Below, piece by piece: positions 44,280 to 56,365 of a stretch of 64,000 nucleotides of DNA. The position numbers and the translations under genes were made by a program. The DNA is from an uncultured Ulvibacter sp. (GTDB lineage: Bacteria > Bacteroidota > Bacteroidia > Flavobacteriales > Flavobacteriaceae), in NCBI GenBank assembly GCA_943789105.1, contig CALSSW010000005.1:290001-354000 (forward strand). The letters run 5' to 3'. The notes beneath the pieces are model-generated. The model saw only the letters and a program-made list of their open reading frames with translations, ran no database searches and was not told the origin of the DNA. Within the stretch, counting starts at the first letter, position 1, and each line of letters opens with the position of its first letter.

Positions 44280-45127
44280 AACTATCTCAACTAAAAATTA
44301 ATTTTATTGCTCAACTTCAAGGAGTCTATGACAAGGAAGAAGTACATTCTTTTTTCTATTTGCTTTGTGATTTTTTCCTGCAGTATTCTCGCTTTGAAGT
44401 TTCTATGAGTCAAGACACTATGGTGTCTGAAACTAATATAGCAAGATTTGAGAAGGTTCTATTAAGATTAAAAGCCCAGGAACCCATTCAATACATACTT
44501 GGAACCACCGAGTTTTATGGGCTCACTTTTAAGGTTAATGAGCACACCCTTATCCCAAGGCCAGAAACAGAAGAATTGGTAGATTGGGTTCTATCAAACC
44601 TTCATGATCAGGATCGTGTGTTGGATATTTTAGATATTGGTACAGGAAGTGGTTGTATTGCTATTTCTTTAGCCAAAAATATTCCAAGGGCAAGAGTTTC
44701 TGGTATTGATATTTCAGAAAAAACACTAGAGGTAGCTCAAGAAAATGCAGTCAAAAATCAAGTGTTGGTTTCTTTTTGTAAAAAAGATATATTGCAAACT
44801 ACAGCCTTGAAAAACAAGTATGACGTAATGGTTTCTAACCCCCCTTACGTGCGCCAAATAGAGAAAAAAGCAATGAATGCCAATGTGTTAGACTATGAGC
44901 CCGGCGTTGCATTGTTTGTACCCAACGAGGACCCATTGTTATTTTACAGAAAAATTGCCCGGTTAGCTATGATGTCTTTACAAACAAGAGGCTGGCTTTA
45001 TTTTGAGATTAATGAATATCTATCTAAGGAGATGGATGTCTTGTTAAAAGAAATTGGCTTTGCTAATATTGAAATTAAAAAAGACTTTAGAGAGGTGCCT
45101 AGAATGATAAAATGTCAAAAATTATGA
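44276..45127 (+). CDS. prmC: Release-factor glutamine methyltransferase
   Basis: Methylates the GGQ glutamine of RF1 and RF2. A 283-residue protein: an N-terminal helical substrate domain (about 1-85), the SAM loop DILDIGTGSGCIAI near 116-129 and the catalytic NPPY in VSNPPYVRQIE. It starts at TTG 44276 (TTGA overlap with the GNAT stop), as no ATG lies before the conserved region, and ends in an ATGA overlap with the LOG gene. Confidence 0.93.
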   Translation: MKLSQLKINFIAQLQGVYDKEEVHSFFYLLCDFFLQYSRFEVSMSQDTMVSETNIARFEKVLLRLKAQEPIQYILGTTEFYGLTFKVNEHTLIPRPETEELVDWVLSNLHDQDRVLDILDIGTGSGCIAISLAKNIPRARVSGIDISEKTLEVAQENAVKNQVLVSFCKKDILQTTALKNKYDVMVSNPPYVRQIEKKAMNANVLDYEPGVALFVPNEDPLLFYRKIARLAMMSLQTRGWLYFEINEYLSKEMDVLLKEIGFANIEIKKDFREVPRMIKCQKL

Positions 45128-45687
45128 AAAGTATTTGTGTGTTTTGTGGAAGTAGTGATGGTAATGACCCTTTAATTACAAAAGCAGCTATTGCGCTGGC
45201 CGATGCGCTTTTAGAGCGAAATAACCATTTAGTGTATGGAGGTGCTAAAATTGGTATTATGGGTGCCATTGCTCAAAGAGTTATCGATGGTGGAGGCCGT
45301 GTAGTTGGTGTTATTCCAGCATTTTTAAAAAAGAAAGAAGTAGTCCATACTCAGCTATTTGAATTAATTACCACCAAAAACATGAATGACCGAAAGCTTA
45401 AAATGCTAGAGGTAAGTGATGGTTTTATAACCCTGCCTGGTGGTTTTGGCACCCTAGAAGAGCTTTTTGAAATAGCAACAGCACTGCAGTTAGGGCAACA
45501 TAAAAAACCAATTGGCCTTTTGAATATAAATGGTTTTTATGATGAGCTACTAGCCTCTTTGCAAAAAATGGTAGTTCTTGGGTTTGTAAAACAGCACAAT
45601 CTAGAACTAGTACTTGTTGATACAACGGTAGAAGGGTTGCTTTGTAAAATGGACGATTTTAAGGCCCCTGACAAAGCTGTTTGGTAA
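45124..45687 (+). CDS. LOG-family protein (TIGR00730 type)
   Basis: A Rossmann-fold protein of the LOG/lysine-decarboxylase-like family, members of which hydrolyse nucleoside 5'-monophosphates to a base and ribose 5-phosphate. The motif PGGFGTLEELFE (the PGGxGTxxE signature) and CVFCGSSDGNDP are clear. The ATG at 45124 overlaps the prmC stop (ATGA) and gives 187 residues; a start at 45112 would add four. Substrate in bacteria is uncertain. Confidence 0.9.
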   Translation: MKSICVFCGSSDGNDPLITKAAIALADALLERNNHLVYGGAKIGIMGAIAQRVIDGGGRVVGVIPAFLKKKEVVHTQLFELITTKNMNDRKLKMLEVSDGFITLPGGFGTLEELFEIATALQLGQHKKPIGLLNINGFYDELLASLQKMVVLGFVKQHNLELVLVDTTVEGLLCKMDDFKAPDKAVW

Positions 45688-45728
45688 TGCTTTTAGTAAC
45701 CATAAAAAATAAGCGTTACATTAAAATC

Positions 45729-45755
45729 AAAAGCTCTTTAAAAAGGAGTTTTTTT
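45729..45755 (+). terminator. Probable terminator after the LOG gene
   Basis: AAAAGCTC-TTT and AAA-GGAG-TTTTTTT form an imperfect A/T-flanked stem, 42 bases past the stop and just before the ligA promoter. Confidence 0.5.
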
Positions 45756-45761
45756 GTGTAA

Positions 45762-47834
<2,073 letters not shown>

Positions 47835-47862
47835 TAGTGCATACCAATGCAGTATAAATCTG

Positions 47863-47870
47863 TATTTTTG
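47863..47870 (+). promoter_or_regulatory. -7 promoter box (TATTTTTG) before the DUF6913 gene
   Basis: TAnnTTTG match ending 19 bases before the ATG at 47890; may also drive dapA. Confidence 0.45.
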
Positions 47871-47889
47871 AATACTATTTTTAGGAGAT

Positions 47890-48411
47890 ATGTTTAAAGT
47901 AATAAAGCAGCGATATTATCAAAAAGCAATTACTGCAGCGCTAGCACAAAGAGATGTTTCAAGGTTAAACACAAAAATGCAAACGTTGGCATTTTTGTAT
48001 GATGGAGATCTTGTAAATGAGCTATCTCCATATTATAAAATAGCAAGCTCATTAATGGTTTCAGAAACAAAAACACAATTTTTTTCTTTTGTAACGTTTA
48101 AAAAAAACACACCGTCTTTACTACGAAATCAGTTTTCTCAGAAAGATATTTCTTTTAAAGGTTTACTTACCGGAGCTTCTGCAAAAGAATTTGTTAGTAT
48201 GGATACAGATGTGTTGATTTATATGTCAAACAAAAAGCATTTACCTTTAGAGAGCGTTGTTGTAAAAAGTAACGCTAAATTTAAAGTGGGTTTTAAAGGG
48301 GTAGATCCTCGATATTTTGATCTAATTTTAGGGGTAGATCCAGCAAATACTCAGGCAATAATTACCGAGCTTACAAAATATTTTAAAATTCTAGGAAAAA
48401 TTCAAGTATGA
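47890..48411 (+). CDS. Conserved hypothetical protein (DUF6913-like)
   Basis: A 173-residue protein, likely soluble, with no motif I can tie to an activity. Residues 45-60 ([16 protein letters not shown]) and 138-150 ([13 protein letters not shown]) look most constrained. I recall a protein of this size, named DUF6913, between ligA and dapA in Flavobacteriia, which matches this position. Its stop overlaps the dapA start by 4 bases, so it is co-transcribed with dapA. Confidence 0.65.
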   Translation: MFKVIKQRYYQKAITAALAQRDVSRLNTKMQTLAFLYDGDLVNELSPYYKIASSLMVSETKTQFFSFVTFKKNTPSLLRNQFSQKDISFKGLLTGASAKEFVSMDTDVLIYMSNKKHLPLESVVVKSNAKFKVGFKGVDPRYFDLILGVDPANTQAIITELTKYFKILGKIQV

Positions 48412-49283
48412 AAGAACTCATAGGTACAGGTGTCGCGTTAATTACACCATTTACGAAGCATGGTGCAGTAGATACTACTAGTTTAACACGTATTGTTAAT
48501 TTCCAGATAGAAAATGGAATAGATTACTTAGTGGTTTTAGGTACAACTGCAGAAAGCGCTGTGCTCTCTGGAGATGAAAAACAGTTGGTTAAAGACACAA
48601 TAATTAGTGCAAATGCAGGTAGATTGCCTTTGGTCTTGGGCATTGGAGGCAATAACACCCAGGCAGTTATTGATGAGTTTGTAGCTACAGATTTGGCAGC
48701 TTTTACAGCAATATTATCTGTATCGCCAATGTATAACAAGCCCAGTCAAGAAGGAATCTATAAACACTTTGCTGCCATAGCAGCTGTAAGTTCTAAGCCA
48801 ATTGTTTTATACAATGTTCCTAGCAGAACAGCCATTAATATGGAGCCTCAAACAGTAGCTAGATTGGCCCGAGATTTTAAGAATATTGTCGCCATAAAGG
48901 AAGCAAAAGGAGATATCGTGCAGGCCATGGAGTTAATCACTCAAACCCCAGAAGATTTTTTAGTGATTAGCGGTGATGATATGATAGCACTGCCTATGAC
49001 CCTGGCAGGCGGGGTGGGAGTAATATCTGTTATTGCACAGGGATTTCCTGAGGCCTTTTCTAGCATGATATACTTTGCATTACAACGTAAGGTAGACCAG
49101 AGCTATGCTATTCATTATAAAATAGCGCCAGCAATAGATTATATTTTTGAACAAGGAAACCCTGCTGGGATAAAAGCAGTGTTTGCTGCCCTTAATTTGT
49201 GTGAACCTACACTAAGGCTACCGCTAGTAGAGGTTAACGATAATTTAAATGCCAAAATTAAGGCCTTTGTGAAGGCTTTTTAA
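48408..49283 (+). CDS. dapA: 4-hydroxy-tetrahydrodipicolinate synthase
   Basis: Condenses aspartate semialdehyde with pyruvate, the committed step to diaminopimelate and lysine. The 291-residue TIM barrel has [14 protein letters not shown] (about 45-58), the tyrosine in LYNVPSRT and the Schiff-base lysine in [11 protein letters not shown]. The ATG overlaps the preceding stop by 4 bases. A terminator stem lies within its last codons. Confidence 0.95.
   Translation: MKELIGTGVALITPFTKHGAVDTTSLTRIVNFQIENGIDYLVVLGTTAESAVLSGDEKQLVKDTIISANAGRLPLVLGIGGNNTQAVIDEFVATDLAAFTAILSVSPMYNKPSQEGIYKHFAAIAAVSSKPIVLYNVPSRTAINMEPQTVARLARDFKNIVAIKEAKGDIVQAMELITQTPEDFLVISGDDMIALPMTLAGGVGVISVIAQGFPEAFSSMIYFALQRKVDQSYAIHYKIAPAIDYIFEQGNPAGIKAVFAALNLCEPTLRLPLVEVNDNLNAKIKAFVKAF
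49262..49281 (+). terminator. Probable terminator overlapping the dapA 3' end
   Basis: GCCTT-TGTG-AAGGC followed by TTTTT; the stem is built from the last sense codons of dapA and runs up to its TAA. Confidence 0.5.
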
Positions 49284-49390
49284 TACAATTTAATTTTTGT
49301 GGGTTTTTTATATGCTATTTTATTAGTAAAATGAATGCCAACACAATATATACCAACGATAATAAGTTTTTGTAATCACGTATAATTCAC

Positions 49391-49398
49391 TACTTTTG
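49391..49398 (+). promoter_or_regulatory. -7 promoter box (TACTTTTG) of the bamD operon
   Basis: TAnnTTTG match ending 20 bases before the bamD ATG at 49419; likely start of the bamD-rpoZ-coaBC-DUF4835 transcript. Confidence 0.55.
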
Positions 49399-49418
49399 CC
49401 CGATGTTTTTTTAAAACT

Positions 49419-50261
49419 ATGAAATACTTTATTTTCTTTTTAATTACGTGCACTATTTTGTGCAGTTCTTGCACGCCATATCAGGTTGTGTTGAAGGAAA
49501 CAGATAGTGTCGCCAAATACCAGATGGCAGATTCTTTATATCAGGTTGCCATGGCAACAGGTAAAAAATCAAAATTTAGAAATTCTTTAAAACTTATGGA
49601 ACAAATAGTTCCTCTCTATAGAGGTAAACCTCAGGCAGAAAAGCTTTCTTATATTTACGCAAATACATTTTATAACCTAGAAGATTATTTTGTTGCGGGA
49701 TACCAGTTCGAGCGTTTTGAATCGACATATCCAAAAAGCGATAGTGTTGAGGTTGCTGCCTACAAATCTGCAAAGAGCTATTATGAATTATCCCCAAGAT
49801 TTTCTTTGGATCAAAAGGATACTGAAAAAGGCTTAGAGAAATTACAAGCGTTTGTAAATAAATACCCAAATTCATCTTACAGGATAGAGGCAAACAATTT
49901 GGTGTCAGAGCTTCGTGAAAAGTTAGAGAAAAAAGACATAGAGAATGCACATCAATATTTTAAAATAGGTCAACAAATAGGAAGTTATAAACCAGCTGTT
50001 GATGCATATGAAAATTTTATAACAGACCATCCAGGATCTGTATTTAGAGAACTTGCCTTTTTTGGCACAGTAGCGGCTTCTTACAACAGAGCTATAAGCA
50101 GTATTCCTGCAGTACAAAAAGAAAGACTTTTGATTTCAAAAGAATATTATAGTAAGTATGCAAAATATTATAAATCTGGAGACAAAAAACAAGAGGCAGA
50201 TGCACTTATTGCAGCTATAGAAAAAGAATTAGAAAAGTACCAACAACCCACAGAAAACTAA
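49419..50261 (+). CDS. bamD: Outer-membrane assembly lipoprotein BamD
   Basis: Lipoprotein of the BAM complex that inserts beta-barrels into the outer membrane. The 280-residue protein has a signal peptide with lipobox ending at Cys18 (CSSCTP), then TPR-type helical repeats through the rest (e.g. FYNLEDYFVAGYQFERFE, YPNSSYRIEANNLVSELREK). It heads an operon with rpoZ (4-base gap), coaBC and DUF4835, a conserved order in Bacteroidota. Confidence 0.92.
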   Translation: MKYFIFFLITCTILCSSCTPYQVVLKETDSVAKYQMADSLYQVAMATGKKSKFRNSLKLMEQIVPLYRGKPQAEKLSYIYANTFYNLEDYFVAGYQFERFESTYPKSDSVEVAAYKSAKSYYELSPRFSLDQKDTEKGLEKLQAFVNKYPNSSYRIEANNLVSELREKLEKKDIENAHQYFKIGQQIGSYKPAVDAYENFITDHPGSVFRELAFFGTVAASYNRAISSIPAVQKERLLISKEYYSKYAKYYKSGDKKQEADALIAAIEKELEKYQQPTEN

Positions 50262-50265
50262 GATT

Positions 50266-50601
50266 ATGGCAGATATAAAAAACAGCGAAGCACCTTTAAG
50301 CACAACTACTATTGATAAAAACAAAGTAGATGCGCCAACAAACAACATTTATGAGGCAATCTCTATTATTTCTAAGAGAGCAAATCAAATTAATGGAGAC
50401 ATTAAAAAAGAATTGTTAGAAAAACTAGATGAATTTGCAACATACAATGATAGTCTTGAAGAGATTTTTGAAAACAAAGAACAAATTGAAGTTTCAAAAT
50501 TCTATGAAAAATTGCCTAAGCCACATTCATTGGCTGTACAAGAATGGTTAGAAGACAAAATCTACTTCCGTAATACTGCAGATGAGGATTTAGAACAGTA
50601 A
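50266..50601 (+). CDS. rpoZ: RNA polymerase omega subunit (Bacteroidota type)
   Basis: Small subunit that helps assemble RNA polymerase. The 111-residue protein has the family's core NIYEAISIISKRANQING (about 27-44), corresponding to the RxxxxxxR-IaxrAxQ helix of omega, and a Bacteroidota-specific acidic C-terminus. It lies between bamD and coaBC, its usual place in this phylum. Confidence 0.88.
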   Translation: MADIKNSEAPLSTTTIDKNKVDAPTNNIYEAISIISKRANQINGDIKKELLEKLDEFATYNDSLEEIFENKEQIEVSKFYEKLPKPHSLAVQEWLEDKIYFRNTADEDLEQ

Positions 50602-50608
50602 ATTTCAT

Positions 50609-51823
50609 ATGAGGGTATTGAGCCAAAAAAAGATTTTACTTGGCGTGACTGCTGGTATTGCTGCTTATAAAGCCGCATTTTTGGTACGTTTACTTGTAAA
50701 ACAAGGCGCAGAGGTTAAAGTTGTAATGACTCCAAAGGCCAAAGAATTTGTTACACCCTTAACACTTTCTACACTCTCCAAAAATGAAGTGCATTCTTCC
50801 TTTACCAATGAGGATAATGATAATGCCCAATGGAATAACCATGTTGAGTTAGCCCTTTGGGCAGATTTATTTATTATAGCTCCAGCCACTGCCAATACAC
50901 TATCAAAAATGGCCCATGGTACTTGTGATAATCTATTGTTGGCCACTTATCTTTCTGCAAAATGTCCTGTGTATTTTGCTCCGGCTATGGATTTGGACAT
51001 GTATAAGCACCCAAGCACTCAACAAACCTTCGATACCCTTACAAGCTTTGGTAATCATTTGATACCCGCAGCATCTGGTGAACTAGCAAGTGGTTTGGTA
51101 GGTCAAGGTAGAATGGCCGAGCCAGAAATAATTATTTCTTTTATTTGTTCTGAAATCTTAAAATCCCTACCCCTGCATGGGAAAAAAGTATTAGTTACTG
51201 CAGGACCTACTCATGAGCTAATTGATCCTGTTCGATTTATAGGAAATCATTCTTCTGGTAAAATGGGGATTGCCATTGCAGAGCATGCAAGTAGTTTAGG
51301 AGCACATGTAACTCTTGTGCTGGGGCCCTCTAGTGTTGCAGTTTCAGATAAAAATATTCAAGTTATTCATGTAACAACAGCACAACAAATGTACGATGCT
51401 GTTCATCAATATTACACGCAAACCAATATTGCAATATGCAGTGCAGCTGTTGCAGATTTTAAACCTGTAACTGTTTCAGATCAAAAAATTAAAAAGAAAA
51501 CTAGAGAAGGGTTGTCTTTTGATCTTGAACCAACAAAAGATATATTGGCAAGTTTGGGTTTGCAAAAGAAGAATCAATTTTTGGTGGGTTTTGCCTTAGA
51601 AACTCAAAACGAAATAGAAAATTCAAAAAAGAAACTTGAAAAAAAGAATTTAGACTTAATTGTGTTAAATTCGCTAAGAGACAAAGGAGCAGGATTCAAG
51701 GGAGATACAAATAAAGTCACCTTTATTGACAAAGACAATAAAGTGACCCCTTTTGATGTTAAATCTAAAAAGGATGTTGCACGAGATATTTTAGAACATA
51801 TTATTACAAAAATAGATGCATAA
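50609..51823 (+). CDS. coaBC: Phosphopantothenoylcysteine decarboxylase/synthetase
   Basis: Two CoA-biosynthesis steps in one 404-residue protein: ligation of cysteine to 4'-phosphopantothenate (CoaB, C-terminal) and decarboxylation (CoaC, N-terminal, FMN). The N-terminal half shows LLGVTAGIAAYKA, the catalytic-His region NHVELALWAD, PATANTLSKMAHG and PAMDLDMYKHP; the C-terminal half begins VLVTAGPTHELIDPVRFIGN. Its end overlaps the next gene by 8 bases. coaE lies 5.5 kb further on. Confidence 0.95.
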   Translation: MRVLSQKKILLGVTAGIAAYKAAFLVRLLVKQGAEVKVVMTPKAKEFVTPLTLSTLSKNEVHSSFTNEDNDNAQWNNHVELALWADLFIIAPATANTLSKMAHGTCDNLLLATYLSAKCPVYFAPAMDLDMYKHPSTQQTFDTLTSFGNHLIPAASGELASGLVGQGRMAEPEIIISFICSEILKSLPLHGKKVLVTAGPTHELIDPVRFIGNHSSGKMGIAIAEHASSLGAHVTLVLGPSSVAVSDKNIQVIHVTTAQQMYDAVHQYYTQTNIAICSAAVADFKPVTVSDQKIKKKTREGLSFDLEPTKDILASLGLQKKNQFLVGFALETQNEIENSKKKLEKKNLDLIVLNSLRDKGAGFKGDTNKVTFIDKDNKVTPFDVKSKKDVARDILEHIITKIDA

Positions 51824-52703
51824 TTTTTTACTTTTAATAGCCTTGGTTGTTTTTACAACAACGAGTGTTGGCCAAGAACTAAATGCTACTGTGTATATTG
51901 ATGCGGAGCAAACAGGCCAACAAAACAACCAGATATTTAAAACACTTGAGCAGCAACTCACCGAGTTTTTAAACAACCGTAACTGGACTGATGATTCTTA
52001 CCTCAATCAAGAAAGAATAGATTGTAATTTCACTCTCATTATCTCTAATTTTGATGGGACTTCATTTAGTGGCTCTTTGCAGATACAGTCTTCTAGACCT
52101 GTATTTAACTCCTCTTACAATGCTCCAATATATAATTACAATGACAGGCAAGTTTCTTTTCAGTACAAAGAGTTTGAACCTTTGGTGTTTAATATAAACC
52201 AAATAGAGTCTAATTTAGTTGCCCTTGTTTCTTACCATGCTTATACCATCATTGGCTTGGATGCAGCCACTTTTGAACAAAACGGTGGTGACACTCATTT
52301 TGAAATAGCCAAACAAATAGTAAATACAGCTTCATCTAGTAGTTATGCTGGTTGGAAATCTACAGATGGTACCCAGTCTAGATATAGATATAATGATGCA
52401 ATGATCTCTAACGTATATAGAGAGTTTCAAACCGCAATGTATGATTATCATCGTGGAGGTTTAGATATCATGGAATCAAACCAAAAACAAGCCAAAGAAA
52501 ATATCATAGAGGCAATAAAAGTGCTCAAGAGCATTAATGATCGCAGACCGAACTCTTTTGTGCTGCGCACCTTTTTTGATGCAAAGGTAGATGAGATTAA
52601 ATCTATATTTAGCAGTGGTCCACAAGTTAACACAGTGACCTTAAAAGAATCTCTAAACAGGATGGCGCCTACCAGAAGAACTGCCTGGGGAGAGATCAAC
52701 TAG
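51816..52703 (+). CDS. DUF4835-family exported protein
   Basis: A 295-residue secreted protein: signal peptide (about 1-19, TTTSVGQ), then a Bacteroidota-specific domain matching what I know as DUF4835 (ERIDCNFTLIISNFDGTSFS; NPxxY-type tail TRRTAWGEIN). Some recent annotations link this family to type IX secretion; I cannot verify that. It is translationally coupled to coaBC by an 8-base overlap and precedes recN. Confidence 0.75.
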   Translation: MHNFLLLIALVVFTTTSVGQELNATVYIDAEQTGQQNNQIFKTLEQQLTEFLNNRNWTDDSYLNQERIDCNFTLIISNFDGTSFSGSLQIQSSRPVFNSSYNAPIYNYNDRQVSFQYKEFEPLVFNINQIESNLVALVSYHAYTIIGLDAATFEQNGGDTHFEIAKQIVNTASSSSYAGWKSTDGTQSRYRYNDAMISNVYREFQTAMYDYHRGGLDIMESNQKQAKENIIEAIKVLKSINDRRPNSFVLRTFFDAKVDEIKSIFSSGPQVNTVTLKESLNRMAPTRRTAWGEIN

Positions 52704-52743
52704 GTTGCCTTTTAGTTATCAATAATACTAGTAATTTGCAGGT

Positions 52744-54396
52744 ATGATATTAAGTCTTTCGATAAAAAATTATGCTTTAATTGAGGACATACATGTACCC
52801 CTTACCAAAGGTTTGACAATTATTACTGGAGAAACTGGTGCTGGTAAATCAATACTTTTGGGAGCCTTATCTCTATTACTTGGTAAAAGAGCAGACCTTA
52901 GCAGTGTTAAAGATGCCACTCAAAAATGCATAATAGAGGGAGAATTTTCCTTAAAAGGGTACGGGCTACAAACCCTTTTTAAAGAACATAATCTTGACTA
53001 TGATGTTCATACCATCATTCGAAGGGAGATCCTGCCAAGCGGTAAATCCAGAGCCTTTGTTAATGATACCCCAGTAGGATTATCTCAATTACAAGCTTTG
53101 GGAGGATATCTGGTGGATATTCATAGCCAGCAAGAAACCAATAGTTTTGCCACTCAGGGGTTTCAGCTAGAAGTTTTAGATGCTCTAGCGGGTAATGCTC
53201 CAATACTACAAGGATACCAAAATACCCTGTCTGAGTTTACCAGTATTTCAAAACGCTTAGAAGAACAGCTTTCACAAAAAGAAGCTGCTTTAAAAGAGCT
53301 TGATTACCACACGTTTTTACAACAAGAACTCCTAGAGGCTTCTTTGAATAATATTGATCAACAAGAGTTGGAGACTAGTTATCAGACCTATAGTAATGCC
53401 GAAGAAATACAAGAATCTTTTACTGGAATAGATCAACTTTTTTCTCAAGAGAATATTGGTATACTTGACAGTATAAAAAAAGCGAGGAGTCTATTAAATA
53501 CCATCTCAAAATATGCGCCTTCCTATCAAGAGCTTTACGATAGATTACATAGTGTTACTCTAGAGCTTGAAGATGTTATTTCAAGTATTCAAAACATATC
53601 TGAAGATTTGCAAGTAGACCCAACTGAATTATTTAGAATCAATGAGGTGTTGCAAACAATATATAGGTTGCAACAAAAGCACAGTGTCTCTAGTATTAAA
53701 GAGCTTTTAGATATAGAATCAAATCTAAGCTCAAAAATATATAACTCGCAGCATTTGGATAGTACTATTCAAGCGCTAGAAAAGGAAAAAGAAAAACTAA
53801 CACAAACGCTTTTAAAACTTGCTAAAAATCTTCATGTTACAAGGGTGGAGGCAGTACCGATTTTACAAGAAAAATTAGAGTCTTATTTATCATTATTGGG
53901 CCTTCCAAACGCAAAATTTAAGCTAGAATTTACTACCTCACCTACGTTTAAAAAATCTGGGACAGATAAACTGGCTGTTTATTTTACAGCAAATAAAGGA
54001 GGTAATTTCGGACTCTTAAAAAAGGTAGCCTCTGGTGGTGAAATGAGTAGAATTATGTTGTCTGTAAAGGCCTTGCTGTCTCAGTATAAAAAATTACCAA
54101 CCATCGTTTTTGATGAAATCGACACAGGTGTTTCTGGTGAAATTGCATTAAAAATGGCACACATTATGAGTGAAATGAGTTCTCATATGCAAATTCTCAG
54201 TATTACTCACTTGCCACAAATAGCTGCCAAGGGAGAACAACACATAAAGGTCTATAAAGAAGATCGTCACAACACAACGGTAACTCATTTAAAGCAACTC
54301 TCACAAGAAGAGCGAATTGTCGAAATTGCTCAGATGATAGGAGGTAAAAACATTACTGACACCACCTTAGCTAACGCAAAAGAATTACTCAATTAA
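52744..54396 (+). CDS. recN: DNA repair protein RecN
   Basis: SMC-like ATPase used in double-strand-break repair. A 550-residue protein: Walker A ITGETGAGKSILLGALSLL (about 28-46), a long helical, coiled-coil middle (about 150-370), and the signature SGGEMSRIMLSVKALLSQY plus Walker B TIVFDEIDTGVSGEIA in the C-terminal part. It follows the DUF4835 gene by 40 bases and is probably part of that operon. Confidence 0.95.
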   Translation: MILSLSIKNYALIEDIHVPLTKGLTIITGETGAGKSILLGALSLLLGKRADLSSVKDATQKCIIEGEFSLKGYGLQTLFKEHNLDYDVHTIIRREILPSGKSRAFVNDTPVGLSQLQALGGYLVDIHSQQETNSFATQGFQLEVLDALAGNAPILQGYQNTLSEFTSISKRLEEQLSQKEAALKELDYHTFLQQELLEASLNNIDQQELETSYQTYSNAEEIQESFTGIDQLFSQENIGILDSIKKARSLLNTISKYAPSYQELYDRLHSVTLELEDVISSIQNISEDLQVDPTELFRINEVLQTIYRLQQKHSVSSIKELLDIESNLSSKIYNSQHLDSTIQALEKEKEKLTQTLLKLAKNLHVTRVEAVPILQEKLESYLSLLGLPNAKFKLEFTTSPTFKKSGTDKLAVYFTANKGGNFGLLKKVASGGEMSRIMLSVKALLSQYKKLPTIVFDEIDTGVSGEIALKMAHIMSEMSSHMQILSITHLPQIAAKGEQHIKVYKEDRHNTTVTHLKQLSQEERIVEIAQMIGGKNITDTTLANAKELLN

Positions 54397-54460
54397 AAAA
54401 GGATACTGTATATTTACAGCTTAAAATAGCAAACAAAAACAACCAATAAAAGTATTAAAG

Positions 54461-55276
54461 ATGTCTTATAATTTATTAAAAGGAAAACGAGGAATTATTT
54501 TTGGAGCTCTTGATGAAAATTCAATTGCTTGGAAAACAGCAGAAAGAGTTCATCAAGAGGGTGGAACCTTTGTTTTAACCAATGCACCTATTGCAATGCG
54601 TATGGGACAAATTAAAACACTTGCAGAAAAAACAGGTTCTGAAATTATTCCTGCAGATGCTACATCTATGGAAGATCTCGAGAACTTAGTATTAAAATCT
54701 ATGGAAATCTTAGGAGGTAAAATAGATTTTGTACTTCACTCTATAGGGATGTCTGTAAATGTTAGAAAGGGAAAACCCTACACAAGTCAAAACTATGACT
54801 GGACACACAAAGGATGGGATGTATCTGCGGTTTCTTTTCATAAAACAATGAGTGTGTTATACAACCACAACGCAATGAATGAATGGGGAAGTATTGTAGC
54901 GCTAACTTATATGGCAGCACAACGAGTTTTTCCAGATTATAATGATATGGCAGACAACAAGGCTTACTTAGAGTCTATAGCTCGTAGTTTTGGTTATTTC
55001 TTTGGAAGAGATCAAAAAGTACGTGTAAACACAATTTCTCAATCTCCAACGCCAACAACTGCTGGTCAAGGAGTAAAAGGATTTGATGGTTTTATTGCTT
55101 ATGCAGAGAAAATGAGCCCACTAGGAAATGCTACTGCAGAAGATTGTGCTAATTATACTATTGCAATGTTTAGTGATTTAACCAAGCGTGTTACCCTTCA
55201 AAATTTATTTAATGATGGAGGCTTCTCTAATATGGGTGTAAGTGACCAAGTTATGGACACCTTTACAAAAGAGTAG
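54461..55276 (+). CDS. fabI: Enoyl-ACP reductase (NADH)
   Basis: Last reduction in each round of fatty-acid elongation. A 271-residue short-chain dehydrogenase fold of the FabI type: start YNLLKGKRGIIFGALDENSI, the FVLHSIGMS strand, and the active-site pair Tyr-x6-Lys in DYNDMADNK. Ends in a strong terminator. Confidence 0.95.
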   Translation: MSYNLLKGKRGIIFGALDENSIAWKTAERVHQEGGTFVLTNAPIAMRMGQIKTLAEKTGSEIIPADATSMEDLENLVLKSMEILGGKIDFVLHSIGMSVNVRKGKPYTSQNYDWTHKGWDVSAVSFHKTMSVLYNHNAMNEWGSIVALTYMAAQRVFPDYNDMADNKAYLESIARSFGYFFGRDQKVRVNTISQSPTPTTAGQGVKGFDGFIAYAEKMSPLGNATAEDCANYTIAMFSDLTKRVTLQNLFNDGGFSNMGVSDQVMDTFTKE

Positions 55277-55296
55277 TTCCATACATATGATTTCTT

Positions 55297-55326
55297 AAAC
55301 CACCTTGACGAAAGTTGAGGTGGTTT
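55297..55326 (+). terminator. Rho-independent terminator of fabI
   Basis: AAACCACCT pairs with AGGTGGTTT; the inner part adds further pairs around a GAAA tetraloop, and a T run follows. Confidence 0.9.
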
Positions 55327-55345
55327 TTTTGATTAACTTTACAAA

Positions 55346-56344
55346 ATGATACAGTTTTCATTTATCATTCCAGTATACAATAGACCCCATGAAATTAAAG
55401 AATTGCTGGAGAGTTTTAAGGCGCTAACCTATAGCAATGCTTATGAAATTGTCATTGTTGAAGACGGATCTACCCTTTGTTGCTCTGATATTGTAGCAAG
55501 CTATCAGGATGCTTTAAATATCTCCTATTATCAAAAACCTAACACGGGTCCAGGAGATAGTAGAAACTTTGGTATGGGTCTTGCAAAAGGGAATTACTAT
55601 ATTATTTTAGATAGTGATGTGTTATTACCTCCAGATTACTTGGAACATGTAAGCACATTTTTAACCCACAGTTATGTAGATTGTTTTGGTGGTGCAGATG
55701 CTGCACATGATAGCTTCACTAATTTACAAAAGGCCATTAATTATACCATGACTTCTTTTTTAACAACAGGAGGTATTCGTGGCAGTAAAAAATCAGCACA
55801 CCATTTTGAACCAAGAAGTTTTAATATGGGCTTGTCTAAACAAGCTTTTGAGGCTACACAGGGATTTTCAAAAATTCATCCCGGAGAAGACCCAGATTTA
55901 TCTCACAGGGTAAAAAAAGAAGGTTTTAAAACTGCTTTTGTGCCAAATATAGCCGTATTTCATAAGCGAAGAGTCTCTTGGAGTAGTTTTATACTTCAAG
56001 TAAAAAAGTTTGGTCTCGTACGCCCAATATTAAATAAATGGCATCCACAAGGGGCTAAAATCACTTTTTGGTTTCCAACACTTTTTATATTTTTAACTCT
56101 TGCCAGTATATTCCTTGGTATTATTTATGGTTGGCTATTTTTATTACCGTTGGCTAGTTATATAGCTGTTATCTTTGCAGATTCTAGCCTTAAAACAAAA
56201 AAAATGGGCATTGGTTTTATGGCTGTTTTTGCCATGTTTATTCAGTTTTTTGGCTATGGATATGGTTTTTTAAAAGCCACTATTTATATACACTGGCTTG
56301 AAAAAGATCCTCAAAAACAGTTTCCAAGATTATTTTTTGAGTAA
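55346..56344 (+). CDS. Membrane glycosyltransferase family 2
   Basis: A 332-residue GT-A transferase with a membrane tail. QFSFIIPVYNRPHEIKELLE begins the domain, VEDGST near 38 binds nucleotide, DSDVLL near 89 is the metal site and GEDPDLSHRVKKEGF near 183 the acceptor motif. Two to three hydrophobic helices occupy about 230-310. A TAACTTTA box ends 4 bases before the ATG. Function in glycan or lipid assembly is inferred. Confidence 0.85.
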   Translation: MIQFSFIIPVYNRPHEIKELLESFKALTYSNAYEIVIVEDGSTLCCSDIVASYQDALNISYYQKPNTGPGDSRNFGMGLAKGNYYIILDSDVLLPPDYLEHVSTFLTHSYVDCFGGADAAHDSFTNLQKAINYTMTSFLTTGGIRGSKKSAHHFEPRSFNMGLSKQAFEATQGFSKIHPGEDPDLSHRVKKEGFKTAFVPNIAVFHKRRVSWSSFILQVKKFGLVRPILNKWHPQGAKITFWFPTLFIFLTLASIFLGIIYGWLFLLPLASYIAVIFADSSLKTKKMGIGFMAVFAMFIQFFGYGYGFLKATIYIHWLEKDPQKQFPRLFFE

Positions 56345-56365
56345 TTTACAGCAAGTATTTTTAGT